From contig NW_002476437.1 of the NCBI RefSeq assembly GCF_000189635.1, positions 70,005-134,004 on the forward strand: DNA of 64,000 bases, read 5' to 3'. Both the position numbers and the translations under genes were made by a program. The stretch's first letter is position 1, and each line of letters starts with the position of its first letter. The notes beneath the pieces were generated by a model that had not been told where the DNA came from, ran no database searches, and worked only from the letters and a program-made list of their open reading frames with translations. This document shows, piece by piece, positions 62,577-64,000 of this stretch. Source of the DNA: Tetrahymena thermophila SB210. Lineage: Eukaryota > Ciliophora > Oligohymenophorea > Hymenostomatida > Tetrahymenidae.

Positions 62577-63642
62577 TATTTATATTTTTATTTGTATTTG
62601 AATTTGATATAGCAATAACAGACTATCTTTATAGTAGCTCCCTATAATTAAGTTTTGTATCAGATAGGAAGCAAATTAAAATCAAGTTTTTTACTGCAAA
62701 TTGTTTATACTAATCAATTATAATTATTAATTACTTGCTTTTTATTTAATAGCTATTACTTAACTTTATTAAGATTAAGATTTTTGATATTTAGTCTTAA
62801 ATTAAATAATTAAAAATAATTTACTTTACAGTCAGTCCTTCGAAAAATACCATTTTTCTCATTTACACTTATGTATTTTTGATCATTTAAATCAAAATGT
62901 TTCGTTAAATTTTAAAGGTTATTTTTATCAAATTTTTTACTTAATTTTAGCATAAATACTTCTTTTTTCAAGTAATTTTATTATTATATTACTAACCATA
63001 CATTTTTGAAATATTGAATGTAAAATTAAATTTTTATTTCAGGCTTAATATAATTTTTTTTTTAAAATGGAAACTTTCTTAAATTTAAGTAAAATGTAGA
63101 AACAAAAATTTAAATAGGTATATTTTCTCAAAATAAAACTTATTAAAATCTAAGTGTTTGATAAAATAAATATTTTAAACAAGATAACTTTTTAAAAATG
63201 AATGATTGATCAATAAATTATTATTTTAAAATTTAAATGAAATTAGATAAAATAAAATTAATTTAAATTTGCTTGATAATAAGGATAAATAAATATATTA
63301 TTTAAAAAATTTTTAATTCATTTATGTATGATTGATTATTTTATATTGAAAGCAAATATAAATAATTTAATTAATAATTAAAAGAAAAATAGTAATAGGT
63401 TTGATATTAAAATGGCTAGTTAATTAAAATTAGGTGAATTGTTTGTAGTTATATGAAGTACTTCATAATCTTTTTGTGTGAAAATTAAGTAAGATTTAGA
63501 TCATTTTTAGATGGCTTGAAATCTTATTAGATTTTAAAAGTTATTAGTAAATTAAAGCATTATATATTGTTGTATTTTAACAAAAGAAAGATAGAATTAG
63601 TTCTATTTTACTGTAAAATTTAAATAAAAGGTGTCAAAAAAA
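62577..63642. other. Divergent intergenic region
   Basis: About 1.07 kb of AT-rich sequence between the starts of the large PAS gene (leftward) and the MGCC-TPR gene (rightward). No gene or named element found. Confidence 0.55.
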
Positions 63643-64000
63643 ATGGGATGCTGCCTTGAAGGAGTTATCAATAGTAAAAAAAAGAGCAGGGTATAACTTT
63701 AGTATAAAATAAATTAGGAATATAATGATACTTAAAAGAATAATAATTCGAAGATATAGAATTTGCAAAACTCACATCCATTTAAAGACGAGGACAATTA
63801 AGAAGTAGCTAATGCATCTATTTCTCGAAGATAGAGTAAGACGTCAAGTGTAATCGAAATTCAGAAAAAATAGGAAAGCACAGTATTAAAGGAATAAGGA
63901 AACAACTTTTTTAAGTAGAATAAATTTTTAGAAGCCATCAAGTGCTATTCTGCTGCTATTGTAATTATTTTTCATCAATAAATAAAAACTAATCAAAAAT
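63643..64000 (+). CDS. N-terminal part of an MGCC-type TPR protein (cut by window edge)
   Basis: The first exon starts at ATG 63643 and runs to a GT donor at about 63960; the rest lies beyond the window. The protein begins MGCCLEGVINSKKKSRVQLQ. Gly2 followed by Cys3-Cys4 is the usual pattern for N-myristoylation plus palmitoylation, so it is probably tied to a membrane, possibly the ciliary or plasma membrane. A basic Q/N/S-rich linker follows. Then comes the start of a TPR repeat at about residue 84 (KEQGNNFFKQNKFLEAIKCY, then SAAI), close to the Hsp70/Hsp90-cochaperone type. TPR domains dock protein partners. The number of repeats and any further domain cannot be seen. Confidence 0.75.

Noticed and set aside
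1-64000. tRNA or rRNA genes, CRISPR arrays, insertion sequences, telomere repeats
   Set aside because: Read for and not found. No cloverleaf-like G+C-rich stretch, no rRNA-like block, no regularly spaced repeats and no C4A2/G4T2 telomere runs were seen.

Overview
This window looks like ciliate macronuclear DNA, closest to Tetrahymena. It is very AT-rich. Long reading frames appear only when TAA and TAG are read as glutamine and TGA is the sole stop. Introns are short, AT-rich and GT...AG, mostly about 50-150 bases. Gene content is eukaryotic: importin, Hsp10, tubulin glycylase, anoctamin, PAS-type membrane protein. All gene models below use this code. Where I give exact exons, the exon lengths add up in phase without a gap. 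The family calls come from reading motifs by eye, not from database searches.

Layout. 0.2-12.4 kb: six tandem paralogues of an unrecognised family, all on the minus strand. Each has a basic N-terminus, a conserved 'LAGD' block, a helical linker and a PAS-like domain. 12.8-15.9 kb: a nine-exon minus-strand gene with an MDH1B-type N-terminal domain and a C-terminus resembling ATP adenylyltransferase. 16.5-23.4 kb: a 12-exon plus-strand gene joining ankyrin repeats, an anoctamin core, a B-box and an EF-hand. 23.4-24.6 kb: a 224-bp tandem duplication and a decayed gene. 24.8-27.0 kb: Hsp10 and a CacyBP-like CS-domain protein. 27.5-34.1 kb: two oppositely oriented leucine-rich-repeat genes with about one repeat per exon.

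35.2-36.7 kb: a single-exon multi-pass membrane protein. 37.1-41.5 kb: a TTLL3-type tubulin glycylase with C-terminal IQ motifs. 42.5-44.9 kb: a CCCH zinc-finger (Nab2/ZC3H14-like) gene, a G+C-rich island and a small four-exon gene. 46.5-51.8 kb: an importin-9/Kap114-like karyopherin. 52.4-53.9 kb: a RING protein with a UBR-type zinc finger. 54.3-55.5 kb: a polytopic membrane protein. 56.2-62.6 kb: a very large membrane protein with PAS domains. 63.6 kb to the edge: the start of an MGCC-type (probably myristoylated) TPR protein.

Neighbouring genes do not form operons. Several recurring themes point to ciliate biology: cilia and tubulin modification (TTLL3, MDH1B-like), membrane signalling (anoctamin fusion, PAS membrane protein, MGCC-TPR) and lineage-specific family expansion (tandem array, LRR genes). 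The most unusual items are the six-gene array, the ankyrin-anoctamin-B-box-EF-hand protein and the MDH1B/adenylyltransferase-like fusion.
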